Assembly: GCF_900107045.1 (NCBI RefSeq)
Contig: NZ_FNON01000013.1
Location: 1-64,000, forward strand
Reading direction: 5' to 3'
DNA from: Amycolatopsis xylanica
Lineage (GTDB): Bacteria > Actinomycetota > Actinomycetes > Mycobacteriales > Pseudonocardiaceae
DNA length: 64,000 nt
Shown: piece by piece, positions 14,760-22,901 of the stretch
How the letters are laid out: every line of letters starts with the position of its first letter
How positions within the stretch are numbered: position 1 is the stretch's first letter
Made by a program: the position numbers and the translations under genes
Notes under the pieces: generated by a model
What the model was told of the DNA's origin: nothing
Database searches by the model: none
The model's input: only the letters and a program-made list of their open reading frames with translations

Positions 14760-15516
14760 GGTAGGAACCCCCATCAACGAGTAGCACTTCACCGGTGACG
14801 AAACCGGCCTGGTCACCGGCGAGAAAGGCGGCCACGGCGCCGAAATCGGCCGCGTCACCGAGCCTGCCGAGCGGGATGCCCGCCACGAACCCGGCGAGCG
14901 TGGCGGCCGGGTCGGTGCCGAGCTGGCGCTCCACCGCCGGGGTGCGGTGGTACCCGGGCGCGAGGACGTTCACCGTGACGCCCGCGGCGCCGAGCTCGTG
15001 CACGAGCGACTTGGCGAACCCGACCAGCCCGACTCGCACCACATTGGACAGTCCATAGTGGGGAATCGGCTGCTTCACGGTCTCCGAAGCGATCATCAGC
15101 AGCCGTCCCCGGCCCGCCCCCCGCAGGTGTGGGAGCGCCGCCAGCGCGAGCCCGATGTGCGGCAGCAGGCTGGTCTCCAGCGCGGACCGGTAGTCCGCCA
15201 GCCCGAACGCCGTCACGGGCCCCGGCGGCGGGCCCGCGCCGTTCGTCACGACGACGTGCACCCCGCCGAGTTCGGCCGACGTCGTGTCGACCCAGGCCGC
15301 GACTGCCGCTTCGTCGGTGACGTCGACCGCCGACGCGAGCACCCGACCGGGGCCGGCGGCGTCGACTGCCGCGGCGGCCTCTGCCAGGCGATCCGGGTCG
15401 CGGCCGCAGAGTGACACGTCCGCGCCTTCGCCCGCGAGCGCCAGCGCGGTGCCGAGCCCGAGCCCGCTGGTGCCCGCGGCCACCAGCGCCACCTTGCCGC
15501 TCAATCCCAGGTCCAT
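14746..15516 (-). CDS. SDR-family oxidoreductase with variant active site
   Basis: The 256-residue protein has a Rossmann start with GTSGLGLG (residues 15-22), TNGAGPP at the NNAG position and Ser 144. The YxxxK pair is altered: Tyr 154 is kept (HYGLSN) but the Lys position is Asn 158. A group of FabG-like SDRs with VKQPIPxxxLSN shows the same loss and is often annotated 3-oxoacyl-ACP reductase. It may act by a changed proton relay. The ATG overlaps the sulfotransferase stop (TGATG at 15516). Confidence 0.82.
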   Translation of the reverse strand: MDLGLSGKVALVAAGTSGLGLGTALALAGEGADVSLCGRDPDRLAEAAAAVDAAGPGRVLASAVDVTDEAAVAAWVDTTSAELGGVHVVVTNGAGPPPGPVTAFGLADYRSALETSLLPHIGLALAALPHLRGAGRGRLLMIASETVKQPIPHYGLSNVVRVGLVGFAKSLVHELGAAGVTVNVLAPGYHRTPAVERQLGTDPAATLAGFVAGIPLGRLGDAADFGAVAAFLAGDQAGFVTGEVLLVDGGSYRGLD

Positions 15517-16421
15517 CACGCCACCGCCGCCGTGCGAACCGGATAGCCGTAGCGGCCGAGCAGGGGAAACGCGAGCGCGGTGGCCGTCGCCCCGGCTCGC
15601 CGGGGCAGGTCGCGGCGCCACCGGTCGTCCGGGCGCACCCGGACCCGGCCCTGCGCGAACCGGTCGGGATTGCCCGTGACCGTGTGGTTCACGCCGAGCG
15701 TGGCCAGCCCATCCGCGCCGATCGGGGGTTCGGCGCGCAGGCCGAGCAGCCGCAGGATGTCCGCGAGGCCGCCACGGGGGTCGCGGACGAAGTCCTCGTA
15801 CCGCAGCCGCATCGAGGTCGCCGGGTTGCGCAGGCAGACCAGTTCCGACGCCGCGTTGAAGCCCGTCCAGTAGACCGTGCTGCGTGCCGGGCTCATCGCG
15901 GGGATGTAGTCCTTGGGCCGCAGCCAGGAGTGAGCGACCGCGCGGGGGTCGCGGACCACGTGCAGGATCCGGAGGTCCGTGCCGGAGAGCAAGGCCGCCT
16001 CGGCGGGGAACTTCGAACTGTCCACAATGGTGTGCGCGCCGGAGACCGCCGCGATGGCGGCGTACAGCTCGGCCATCCGGGCCGCCAGTTCGCACGCGGC
16101 GGGTGATTGCCTCGCGGCCAGCCTGCGCGCGGTATGCCTGGTGCGCACCAGCAGGTCCTGCGCCTCGGCCCAGAGCCGGGCCGTGGCGAGCACGTCGGCG
16201 CCGCCCGTCAGGCCGAGCACCTTGCTCCACAAGGGACAGTCGACGACCGGCTCGGCGCAGCCGCAGGACGTGTTCGTGCCGTCGCCCAGCACGCCGTTGC
16301 GCCACAGGTAACGCAGCTCGCCGACGTGCACGACGCCGTCGAGTTCGTTGAGCAGGTTGCCGATCATGGTGGTCCCGCTGCGGCACCAGCCCGTCACGTA
16401 CAACACCCGTGGCCCGGCCAT
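15516..16421 (-). CDS. PAPS-dependent sulfotransferase
   Basis: The 301-residue protein opens with the 5'-phosphosulfate loop GWCRSGTT (residues 11-18), has a Cys-rich insert (CGCAEPVVDCPLW) and IVDSSKFP, and then the 3'-phosphate motif LHVVRDPRAVAHSW. These are the two PAPS-binding elements of Sulfotransfer_1/3 enzymes. It should move a sulfo group from PAPS to a hydroxyl or amine of the pathway intermediate. The start is 2 bp after the radical SAM stop. The plus-strand arm of the cluster has an APS kinase to make PAPS and a phosphatase that may remove PAP. Confidence 0.85.
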   Translation of the reverse strand: MAGPRVLYVTGWCRSGTTMIGNLLNELDGVVHVGELRYLWRNGVLGDGTNTSCGCAEPVVDCPLWSKVLGLTGGADVLATARLWAEAQDLLVRTRHTARRLAARQSPAACELAARMAELYAAIAAVSGAHTIVDSSKFPAEAALLSGTDLRILHVVRDPRAVAHSWLRPKDYIPAMSPARSTVYWTGFNAASELVCLRNPATSMRLRYEDFVRDPRGGLADILRLLGLRAEPPIGADGLATLGVNHTVTGNPDRFAQGRVRVRPDDRWRRDLPRRAGATATALAFPLLGRYGYPVRTAAVA

Positions 16422-16423
16422 GG

Positions 16424-17608
16424 TCAGTGCCCCGCCGGCGCGGGCTGGCCGCTGGTGACCTTGCCGAGCTGACCCTTGGCGTAGAGGTGGTCGAGAATGG
16501 CGGCGTCCACGATGTCGCCCTGCAGCCGCGCGGCCGCCTTGTCGACGCCCTCGGTCTCGTACCCGCAGTTCACCCAGCGCGAGGCGACCTTGTCGGGCTC
16601 GTACCCGGCGGTGACCGTGCCCAGGTCGTATCCGGGCTGGCCCGCGGAGTGATAGCAGCTGTAGAGGCTCCCGTCGGAGTTGACCACGGCGCCGGTCGTG
16701 CCGCCGACCTCCTCGCAGAACTGGCAGTCGACGACCCGGGGCGCGCCGACGGTGAAGCCCGCGTCGATCGCCTGCCGGTGCAGCCCGGCGAGCCGGTGCC
16801 CGAGATCCGCCGAGTGCCGCATCGACTTGTCGTAGCCGAGGCCCACGTCGTAGACGAGGCTGAAGGTCATCATGAACTTGTCCGGCTCGAGCCGGTCGGC
16901 GAGCCTGCCGACGAGCCCGTCGACGCCCTTGATCGAGTCGCCGTTGAGGATGACACGCAGATGCCACTTCAGCGCGGTCTTCGCCGAGGCCTCCTCGACG
17001 TTGCGCAGGATCTGCTCGAACGTGCCCCGGCCGCCGATGGTGATCCGTGACCGGTCGTGTTCCGCCTTGTCGCCGTCGAGCGTGATCTGCACCCACTGCA
17101 GGCCGGCGTTTTCCAGCGCGACCGCGGCCGGTGCGGTGAGCAACGTGCCGTTCGAGATCATCGCGGCGCCGGCGAGCCCGATGTCGCGGCATCCGTCCAA
17201 CAGCTTCACGCAGGAGTCGAGGTACATCGTCGGCTCGCCGCCGAAGAGCATCAGGTTGACCGAGGTCTTGTCCAGTTCGGCCATCCGCCTCCGTGTGAAG
17301 GCCATGATGTCGGCGACCTTGGTGTCGTCGACGGTCGAACCGGGGATCCGAAGTGGACTGCCGGCGCCCGGCTTGGGCAGTTCGGCGTTCTGGAAGCAGT
17401 ACGAGCAGGCGAGGTTGCACTTCGTCGTCACCAGCACGGTCAGCCCGAAGACATCGGAAGCCGGTGCCATGGTGTGGTCGCGCGCCTCGAGCGACGCGGC
17501 GACTTCGGGCGTCGGGCGCCCGTCCGCGCCGAGACGGTCCGACGGCACGCGCGCCACGAAGTTCCTGCCCACCGCCCAGTACTGGGATTCTCCTTGGATC
17601 AAGCGCAT
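16424..17608 (-). CDS. Radical SAM peptide maturase with SPASM/twitch-like C terminus
   Basis: The 394-residue protein has an N-terminal extension of about 55 residues, then the [4Fe-4S]-SAM motif C64-N-L-A-C68-S-Y-C71. LMLFGGEPTMYLDS (the GGEP motif) and ISNGTLL follow. The C-terminal Cys set C295, C298, C318 and C348 could bind a further cluster, fewer than the seven of a full SPASM domain. This is the layout of RiPP maturases that make thioether, C-C or epimerised residues. The gene lies right after the 23-codon peptide gene with a hairpin between them. That peptide is the predicted substrate. Confidence 0.85.
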   Translation of the reverse strand: MRLIQGESQYWAVGRNFVARVPSDRLGADGRPTPEVAASLEARDHTMAPASDVFGLTVLVTTKCNLACSYCFQNAELPKPGAGSPLRIPGSTVDDTKVADIMAFTRRRMAELDKTSVNLMLFGGEPTMYLDSCVKLLDGCRDIGLAGAAMISNGTLLTAPAAVALENAGLQWVQITLDGDKAEHDRSRITIGGRGTFEQILRNVEEASAKTALKWHLRVILNGDSIKGVDGLVGRLADRLEPDKFMMTFSLVYDVGLGYDKSMRHSADLGHRLAGLHRQAIDAGFTVGAPRVVDCQFCEEVGGTTGAVVNSDGSLYSCYHSAGQPGYDLGTVTAGYEPDKVASRWVNCGYETEGVDKAAARLQGDIVDAAILDHLYAKGQLGKVTSGQPAPAGH

Positions 17609-17653
17609 ATCAGGACCGCCAGCTTTCCGTACGAGGTGATGGTCGTGCCCGGT

Positions 17654-17688
17654 CCGGGCGAGGGAGACGTGCCGCCTCCCTCGCCCGG
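17654..17688 (-). terminator. Intra-operon hairpin between the precursor peptide and the radical SAM gene
   Basis: The perfect 12-bp arms CCGGGCGAGGGA (17654-17665) and TCCCTCGCCCGG (17677-17688) flank an 11-nt loop and there is no U-tract. It sits in the 121-bp gap after the peptide stop. Such stems often give partial termination or protect the short precursor mRNA, so that peptide is made in excess of enzyme. Confidence 0.55.
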
Positions 17689-17729
17689 CGGTGCGGCCGG
17701 CCGGCTTCCTGGTGCCGCCCGGCTCGTGC

Positions 17730-17801
17730 TCAGCCCGCGATCCGGTCGCAGGAGCAAGCTTCCTGCGATTCGAACTCGAAGACCTCGATTTCGTTCTCCA
17801 T
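17730..17801 (-). CDS. Predicted 23-residue RiPP precursor peptide with a Cys-x-Cys core
   Basis: The ATG at 17801 is preceded by GGAGGA with a 6-nt spacer. An in-frame ATG at 17807 is too close to that site. The peptide starts MENEIEVFEF and ends ACSCDRIAG, with ESQE between. The first part is acidic and amphipathic like a leader; the last part has two Cys separated by one Ser, plus Asp, Arg and a C-terminal Gly. It starts 2 bp after the MFS stop and is followed by the radical SAM gene. Without this context so short an ORF would not be believed. The ribosome site and operon position support it. Confidence 0.65.
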   Translation of the reverse strand: MENEIEVFEFESQEACSCDRIAG

Positions 17802-17803
17802 GG

Positions 17804-19255
17804 TCATTCCTCCTCTCGGATTCCGTTGTGTCGCGCGGTTTTTCCACCACGCCGCATCGTCGCCACCGCGATGAGCGTGGCAAGCACCATCAGTCCACAG
17901 GCGACGGCGATCCCGCGGCTCACGCCAACGGCCAGCGCCTGGTTCGCGATCGCGCCGGGGCTGCTCACCGCCGTCGCCCAGATGACCGTGCCCAGCACGG
18001 CCAGGCCGGTGGCGCCGCCGACCTGTTTGGCGGCGCTCAGGAGTCCCGACACCAGCCCGGACTCCCCCGGAGCCACCCCGCGCAACGCCAGTACCGTCAT
18101 CGGGACGCTGCTGAAACCGAGCCCCACGTGGGTCAGCAACGCGGGAACGAGCAATCCCGTCAGGTCGCCGGTCGCGCCGCCGAGCCAGGAAAGCCAGCAC
18201 AGTCCGGCCGCGGCGACCGCCTCCCCGGCGATGATCAGCCGGAACGGTCCGGTCCTGGTCAGCGACCACGAACCGAGCCGGATCCCGGCCATCACCGCAC
18301 CGGTCAGCGGGAGGTACACCAGAGCGGTCTGAAACGGGCTGAAATGCCAGACGTCCTGCAGGAAAATGGTAAGGAAGAAATAGAGGCCGAATGTCGCCGT
18401 CGTGGTCAGCACCGACACGACGAGAACACCGGAACGGACCCGGTCGGCAAAGATTCTCAAGGGCACCAAAGCATGCGGAGTGCGATTCTCGATGACGACG
18501 AAAGCAGCGAGCACCACGACCGCGCACACCAGCGCGGCGACGACCGTTCCGTCCTGCCAGTGCGCCACTCCCGAGTGGTCCGTGGCGCCGGTGATCAAAC
18601 CGTAGACCAGCAAGGTGATGCCGAGTGTGCCGGTGAGCGCCCCCGGCAGGTCCAGGCGGCCGCCAACACCCTCGGTCTCGGCGAGCACGCGCCCGCCGAT
18701 CAGCACGACGGCCACCCCGACCGGCACGTTCACCCACATCACCCAGTGCCACGACAGGTACGTGCTGACCAGACCGCCCGCGAGCAACCCGAGCCCGCCC
18801 CCGGCGGTGACGACCGCCGAGTAGACACCGATCGCGCGGGCCCGTGGCGGGCCTTCGGGAAAGGTCACCGCGATCAGCGCCAGCGCCGTGGGCACCGCCG
18901 CCGCGCCACCGATCCCTTGCAGCGCACGGCAAAGGATCAACCACCACGGTGCGGTCGCGAATCCCCCGGCGGCGGAAGCCACCGTGAAGACGAAGATGCC
19001 GGACAGGAAGACCCGCCGGTGGCCGAGCAGGTCCCCGGCCCGGCCGCCGAGCAGCAGGAGACCCCCGAAAGCCAGGGCGTACGCCGTGACGACCCATTCG
19101 AGCCCGGAGCCGGAGAACCCCAGTGAGCGCTGGATGCCGGGCAGCGCGACGTTCACGATCGTCGTGTCCACTTGGGACATCAGCGTCGCGGCGGAGATGA
19201 CCGCCAGTGCGATGCCGGGCTTCACCGCGCGGTCCGGTTCGAGCGTCTTCGTCAT
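17804..19255 (-). CDS. MFS exporter, DHA2-like (14 membrane segments)
   Basis: The 483-residue protein has 13-14 hydrophobic helices, with SQVDTTIVNVALPGIQRSL at helix 1, GRAGDLLGHRRVFLSG (motif A) and LCRALQGIGGAAAVPTALALI (motif C region). The DHA2 family exports antibiotics and other hydrophobic products by proton antiport. The position between the ligase and the precursor peptide suggests export of the final product or self-resistance. The start overlaps the ligase stop (ATGA), and the stop lies in the ribosome site of the peptide gene. Confidence 0.87.
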   Translation of the reverse strand: MTKTLEPDRAVKPGIALAVISAATLMSQVDTTIVNVALPGIQRSLGFSGSGLEWVVTAYALAFGGLLLLGGRAGDLLGHRRVFLSGIFVFTVASAAGGFATAPWWLILCRALQGIGGAAAVPTALALIAVTFPEGPPRARAIGVYSAVVTAGGGLGLLAGGLVSTYLSWHWVMWVNVPVGVAVVLIGGRVLAETEGVGGRLDLPGALTGTLGITLLVYGLITGATDHSGVAHWQDGTVVAALVCAVVVLAAFVVIENRTPHALVPLRIFADRVRSGVLVVSVLTTTATFGLYFFLTIFLQDVWHFSPFQTALVYLPLTGAVMAGIRLGSWSLTRTGPFRLIIAGEAVAAAGLCWLSWLGGATGDLTGLLVPALLTHVGLGFSSVPMTVLALRGVAPGESGLVSGLLSAAKQVGGATGLAVLGTVIWATAVSSPGAIANQALAVGVSRGIAVACGLMVLATLIAVATMRRGGKTARHNGIREEE

Positions 19256-20901
19256 GGGCGTGGCGCCGCCGCGAGTTCGAGGCGTTCGCGCAGTGGCCGC
19301 CGGAGCACCTTCCCCAGTGAGTTCTTGGGCAGCATGCCGACGAACTGCACCCGGTCCGGCCAGAACGCCTTCGCCACGCCCTCGCTCGCGAGGTACGCGT
19401 GCAGCTCGGCCAGTGAGAGCACCGGGAACACCGGTACGACGACCGCGCAGACCTTGCTTCCGCCGGGAATCTCCGGGTGTGGATAGCCGACCAGTACCAC
19501 CTCGGTGATGCCGGGGTGGCGTTGCAGCAAGGATTCGACCTCGAGCGTCGACACCTGCATGCCGTCCGGCCTGGTGATGATGTCGGCGCGCCGCCCCACG
19601 ATCCGGATGCCGCCGCGGCCGTCGGGCCGGGCGAGGTCGCCGGTGTCGAACCAGCCGTCAGCGTCCACACAGGAGTCATAGACCTCACGCTGGCCCAGGT
19701 AGCCGAGGCACTGCGACGCGCCACGCACCAGCAGCCGTCCCGCTTCCTCGCCGGGCTCGGCGTCGATGCGGACGTCCATCCACGGCGTCGGACTGCCATC
19801 GCTGTGCGCGGCCCAGCCGGGCGGATCGTCCGGCCTGGTGACCGTGACCGCGCCGTTCTCGGTCATTCCCCAGAGCGCGTGCAGCTCGACGTCAAAGACC
19901 TCGCGCACGTCCGCGCTCAGTTGCGGATGGACCGGCGCCGACCCCGTGACGATCTGCTTCAGGCTGGACGTGTCCCGCGCTTCTTTTCGTTGTGACGCGA
20001 GAAGGTTGACCAGGAAAATCGGCGGGGTGTAGAGCCAGCTGACCCGGTGGGCCTCGATCAGGTCGCGCAGCAGATCCATGTCGTTGGTCTGCTTCTGGAC
20101 GACGCCGGTGGCGCCGAGGAACAGCGGCAGGTAGAGGCCGTAGGTCAAGCCCGCCATGGCGGTGCCGATGCCGGGGAGCGAGATGACGTCGTCCGGGGTC
20201 AGCCGGTGCGGCTCGGACACCGCCCGCACCGCGGCGTAGAGCGTGTTCTGGCTGTGCACGACCAGTTTCATCTTGCCGGTCGTGCCGGAGGTGTGCAGCA
20301 GCTGCGCCGGTTCGTCCGGCCCGAGCCGGTCGGCCTCGGGAACCGGCGTGCGCTCTTCCCACGGTGTGCGGACGAAGAACTGGTCGAAGTCGAGCGCGCC
20401 GGTCGCCACCGCGTCACCCACCACGACCCGGTGCACCAAGGTTTCCGGAGCGGCCTCGGCGAGCAAGGCAGCGCAGTCGTGTTCGCCGTATTTGTCGACT
20501 GTCACACAGATCTTGGCGCTGGTGACTTCGAGGACGTGGCCGAGTTCGCGGCTGCCGACCACGGGGAAAATAGGCGAACTGACTGCGCCGACCCTGTGAC
20601 AGGCAAGGTAAAGCGGCGCCAGCAACCACAAGTTGGGCAGATAGCAGGCGACCACGTCTCCCCGCCCGACCCCGAGTTCACGCAGTGCCGACGCGAAGCG
20701 TTCGACGGTGCCCGCGAGTTCGGTGTAGCTCAACGCCGTGGCGTTTCCCGCTTCGTCGTGGGCGATCAGCGCGGGATGATCACCGCGGTCGCGGGCCGCG
20801 GCCGCGAGATCGTCCAGAAATGTCGTACTCCGCCACCAGCCCTCGTCCTGGAATCGCACCGGTTCGGCAATGGTGTCCCCAAAGGTGTCCCCAATGGTCA
20901 C
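19252..20901 (-). CDS. Adenylate-forming acyl/aryl ligase (ANL superfamily)
   Basis: The product is 549 residues. Core motifs are LLHTSGTTGKMK (P-loop, residues 204-210), LWGMTENG, DGWFDTGDLA, IVGRRADII and, near the end, PKNSLGKVLRRPLRE, whose Lys is catalytic. It activates a carboxylate as AMP ester and probably passes it to CoA or a carrier. No carrier protein or PKS/NRPS module is seen nearby, so the acceptor could be CoA, an amine or the peptide. The GTG at 20901 has GGGGGAG in front; a longer start at 20985 lies in the promoter region. It is the first gene of the minus operon. Confidence 0.85.
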   Translation of the reverse strand: MTIGDTFGDTIAEPVRFQDEGWWRSTTFLDDLAAAARDRGDHPALIAHDEAGNATALSYTELAGTVERFASALRELGVGRGDVVACYLPNLWLLAPLYLACHRVGAVSSPIFPVVGSRELGHVLEVTSAKICVTVDKYGEHDCAALLAEAAPETLVHRVVVGDAVATGALDFDQFFVRTPWEERTPVPEADRLGPDEPAQLLHTSGTTGKMKLVVHSQNTLYAAVRAVSEPHRLTPDDVISLPGIGTAMAGLTYGLYLPLFLGATGVVQKQTNDMDLLRDLIEAHRVSWLYTPPIFLVNLLASQRKEARDTSSLKQIVTGSAPVHPQLSADVREVFDVELHALWGMTENGAVTVTRPDDPPGWAAHSDGSPTPWMDVRIDAEPGEEAGRLLVRGASQCLGYLGQREVYDSCVDADGWFDTGDLARPDGRGGIRIVGRRADIITRPDGMQVSTLEVESLLQRHPGITEVVLVGYPHPEIPGGSKVCAVVVPVFPVLSLAELHAYLASEGVAKAFWPDRVQFVGMLPKNSLGKVLRRPLRERLELAAAPRP

Positions 20902-21098
20902 AGTCAACTCCCCCCGTGCCACATTTCGTCCGGCGAACTTTAAGCACCACCCGCCGGATTCCGGTACCCCGATTCGGGGCGGCACCCTGTTCGCGGCCCT
21001 TTCGGGCAGCCCAAGTCGGCCCTTTCGTCCGGTGACAGCCGGTCGCCGACCGGGGAAAGTCAGCTGATGTCCGCGGCGCCGAGACGGGGAGGCCCAAG
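20902..21098. promoter_or_regulatory. Divergent promoter region of the biosynthetic cluster
   Basis: The 197-bp space between the ligase and ATP-grasp genes should hold both operon promoters. It contains the direct repeat CGGCCCTTTCG at 20994-21004 and 21017-21027 (23-bp period), the palindrome CCCCGATTCGGGG near 20968, and CCGGTCGCCGACCGG near 21040. SARP regulators bind direct repeats, so the repeat pair is a candidate site for the SARP at 25115. No sure -10/-35 pair is seen. Confidence 0.4.
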
Positions 21099-22031
21099 AT
21101 GAAGATCGGAATTCTCGGCTGGGACGACGGCGTGCTGGGCCCCGACACCCCCGGCGGCGAATACGATCCGGACGGCCCGGTGCTCGTCGAGCACGGCAGG
21201 CGCCGAGGCCACGAGACGGCGTTGTTCACCCTCGAAGACGTCACCTACGCGCCAGGCGAGCAGGGCATGGACGTCAGGCTGGGCAAGCATTCCTGCGGTT
21301 CCTTCGACGCGATCATCTCGCGCGCCAAGCTCTTCGGGGCCGACTGGCGTGACCGCGGGCTCGACTGGCGCGACCGGGTCGAGCGGCTGACCATGGTCAG
21401 CGAAACCCCCGGCCTGCGCATGTTCGACTCGGCCGAGGTCTGGCAGACCTCCTACAGCAAGTTCCTCACCATGCGCAAGCTCGCGCTGGCCGGGTTGCCC
21501 GTGCCACCGTGCCGATCGGCCACCACGCCGTCGGACGTCGAATTGGCCTGCCAGGAATGGGACGACGTCATCATCAAGCCGTCCTACGGATATCGCGGCA
21601 AGGGCGTCACACGCATCACCGATTTCGCCGCCCAGAAGTCCGAGATCCAGGACCGGCTGGACGAACACGGCACCCTGGTGTGCGTTCCGTACTATTCGAC
21701 CCAATGGGGTGAATACCGGGTCATGGTGGCGGGCGAGGCCGTTCCCGAGGTGTCGCTCAAGCTGCCCGCGCCAGGCCAGTGGCGCCCCCACGTCAAGCTG
21801 GGCGGCAGCTTCGAGCTGATCGACCCGCCACCCGGGCTGGAAGAACTCGCGCTGCGCGCCGCTCGCGTGCTGGGGTTGACCCTGACCGGCCTCGACATCC
21901 TGCCGACGGCGGACGGTTTCGTGATCCTGGAGGCGAACCCCGTCACGGGCGGGCTGAACGTCTTCGGCGAGGAAACCCACCACGCGATCCTGGACGGCGT
22001 GTACGACTGGGTCGAGAAGCAGGCCGCCTGA
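21099..22031 (+). CDS. ATP-grasp ligase, RimK-like
   Basis: The 310-residue protein has the ATP-grasp layout: an N-terminal domain (MKIGILGWDDGVLG), then VIIKPSYGYRGKGVTRI (ATP-binding Lys and Gly-rich loop), YSTQWGEYRVMVAG and LDILPTADGFVILEANPVTGGLNVF (metal-binding E and N). RimK-like enzymes form amide bonds between a carboxylate and an amino acid or peptide. In this cluster it may join an amino acid to a small carrier, the peptide or the amine from the DegT product. The start follows GGGAGG. It opens the plus arm and is 1 bp from the next gene. Confidence 0.85.
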   Translation: MKIGILGWDDGVLGPDTPGGEYDPDGPVLVEHGRRRGHETALFTLEDVTYAPGEQGMDVRLGKHSCGSFDAIISRAKLFGADWRDRGLDWRDRVERLTMVSETPGLRMFDSAEVWQTSYSKFLTMRKLALAGLPVPPCRSATTPSDVELACQEWDDVIIKPSYGYRGKGVTRITDFAAQKSEIQDRLDEHGTLVCVPYYSTQWGEYRVMVAGEAVPEVSLKLPAPGQWRPHVKLGGSFELIDPPPGLEELALRAARVLGLTLTGLDILPTADGFVILEANPVTGGLNVFGEETHHAILDGVYDWVEKQAA

Positions 22032-22032
22032 G

Positions 22033-22590
22033 ATGACCGTGCTGCTGACCGGCCTGCCGAGCGCGGGCAAGACCAGCCTGGCGACGGCCGCGCGCGCGGC
22101 GTTGCTGGCGGCAGGCCACCGGGTCGAGGTGCTGGACGGCGACGTCGTCCGCCGTGAGCTCTGGCCCGAGCTCGGGCTGTCCCCCGAAGACCGCGAACGC
22201 AACCTGACGCGCATCGGCTCCGTCGCGCTTCTGTTGGCGCGCAACGGGATCATCACCATCGTCGCCGCCATCGCGCCGTACGCCCACAGCCGGGCGGCAC
22301 TGCGCGCCGCGCACGCCGGCGTCCCCTTCGCCGAGGTGCACGTCGCCACGCCGGTCGAGGTGTGCCGCCGCCGCGACGTCAAGGGGCTGTACGCCCGGCA
22401 GGCGCGCGGCGAGATCACCGGGCTGACCGGGGTCGACGCCGTCTACGAGGAGCCACTCACCCCCGACCTGCGCATCGACACCACGCTCGAGGACGTCGGC
22501 GAGTCGGCGGCCAGGCTGGTGGACTTCATCCTCCACGGCCCCGTCCTTTCAAGCCCCCACGGTGGTCGTGAGTGTTCCGGCCGGTTCTAG
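22033..22590 (+). CDS. cysC: Adenylylsulfate (APS) kinase
   Basis: The 185-residue protein has the P-loop GLPSAGKTS (7-15), LDGDVVRREL, RNLTRIG and AHAGVPFAEVHVATPVEVCRRRDVKGLYA, all typical of APS kinase. It phosphorylates APS to PAPS, the donor for the sulfotransferase at 15516. A stand-alone kinase inside a cluster points to dedicated PAPS supply. The last part (after FILHGP) is encoded by an extragenic palindrome whose TTCTAG gives the stop, so the natural C terminus was probably shorter. Confidence 0.85.
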   Translation: MTVLLTGLPSAGKTSLATAARAALLAAGHRVEVLDGDVVRRELWPELGLSPEDRERNLTRIGSVALLLARNGIITIVAAIAPYAHSRAALRAAHAGVPFAEVHVATPVEVCRRRDVKGLYARQARGEITGLTGVDAVYEEPLTPDLRIDTTLEDVGESAARLVDFILHGPVLSSPHGGRECSGRF

Positions 22591-22775
22591 CGGACCGCTA
22601 CTTGGCTACCCGTCGCCCGAGTGTCGGTGCGAGTGGAAGGTTTGCTCCGTTGGGTGCAGAAATTCTTCCACTCGCGCGGCTCGTCCACCGTGGCACGTGA
22701 CAAGGGGCGCCCTTGTCACGCTCTGGGTGACAAGGGCGCCCCTTGTCACCCTAACCGGCGTAAACACTCACGACC
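22564..22775. repeat. Composite: GGTTCTAACC-family palindrome split by other palindromes
   Basis: The left half (22564-22589, GGTCGTGAGTGTTCC... to GGTTCTA) and right half (22751-22775, CTAACCGGCG... to ACTCACGACC) together make one member of the family. The outer arms GGTCGTGAGTGTT and AACACTCACGACC match exactly. Between them lie about 160 bp holding a GCGAGTGGAAG/CTTCCACTCGC stem (22629-22639/22665-22675) and two 23-bp units, GTGACAAGGG-type (22697-22719, 22727-22749), that are exact reverse complements of each other. The unit looks like palindromes inserted into a palindrome. Confidence 0.75.
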
Positions 22776-22901
22776 ATCGCTCTCCGATCTTGCTGGACGA
22801 GTTGCCCGGTGCGCGACCGAGCCGCTACCGTTCGAAGCGGGAAAGGCGCGAGGCGAATTCGCCGGGTTTCTTCATTCTCATCAACCCGAGGGGGTTTGCG
22901 C
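22591..22901. other. Gap between cysC and the epimerase: palindromes, no gene seen
   Basis: Of these 311 bp, the first 185 belong to the composite palindrome. The rest (22776-22901) holds no convincing ORF and should carry the leader of the epimerase gene, with GAGGGGG as its ribosome site. A terminating effect of the palindromes would split the plus arm into two transcripts; this is inference. Confidence 0.5.

Noticed and set aside
22564..22775. CRISPR array or tandem repeat
   Set aside because: The repeats are inverted and of several kinds, with no regular direct repeats or spacers, and no cas genes.
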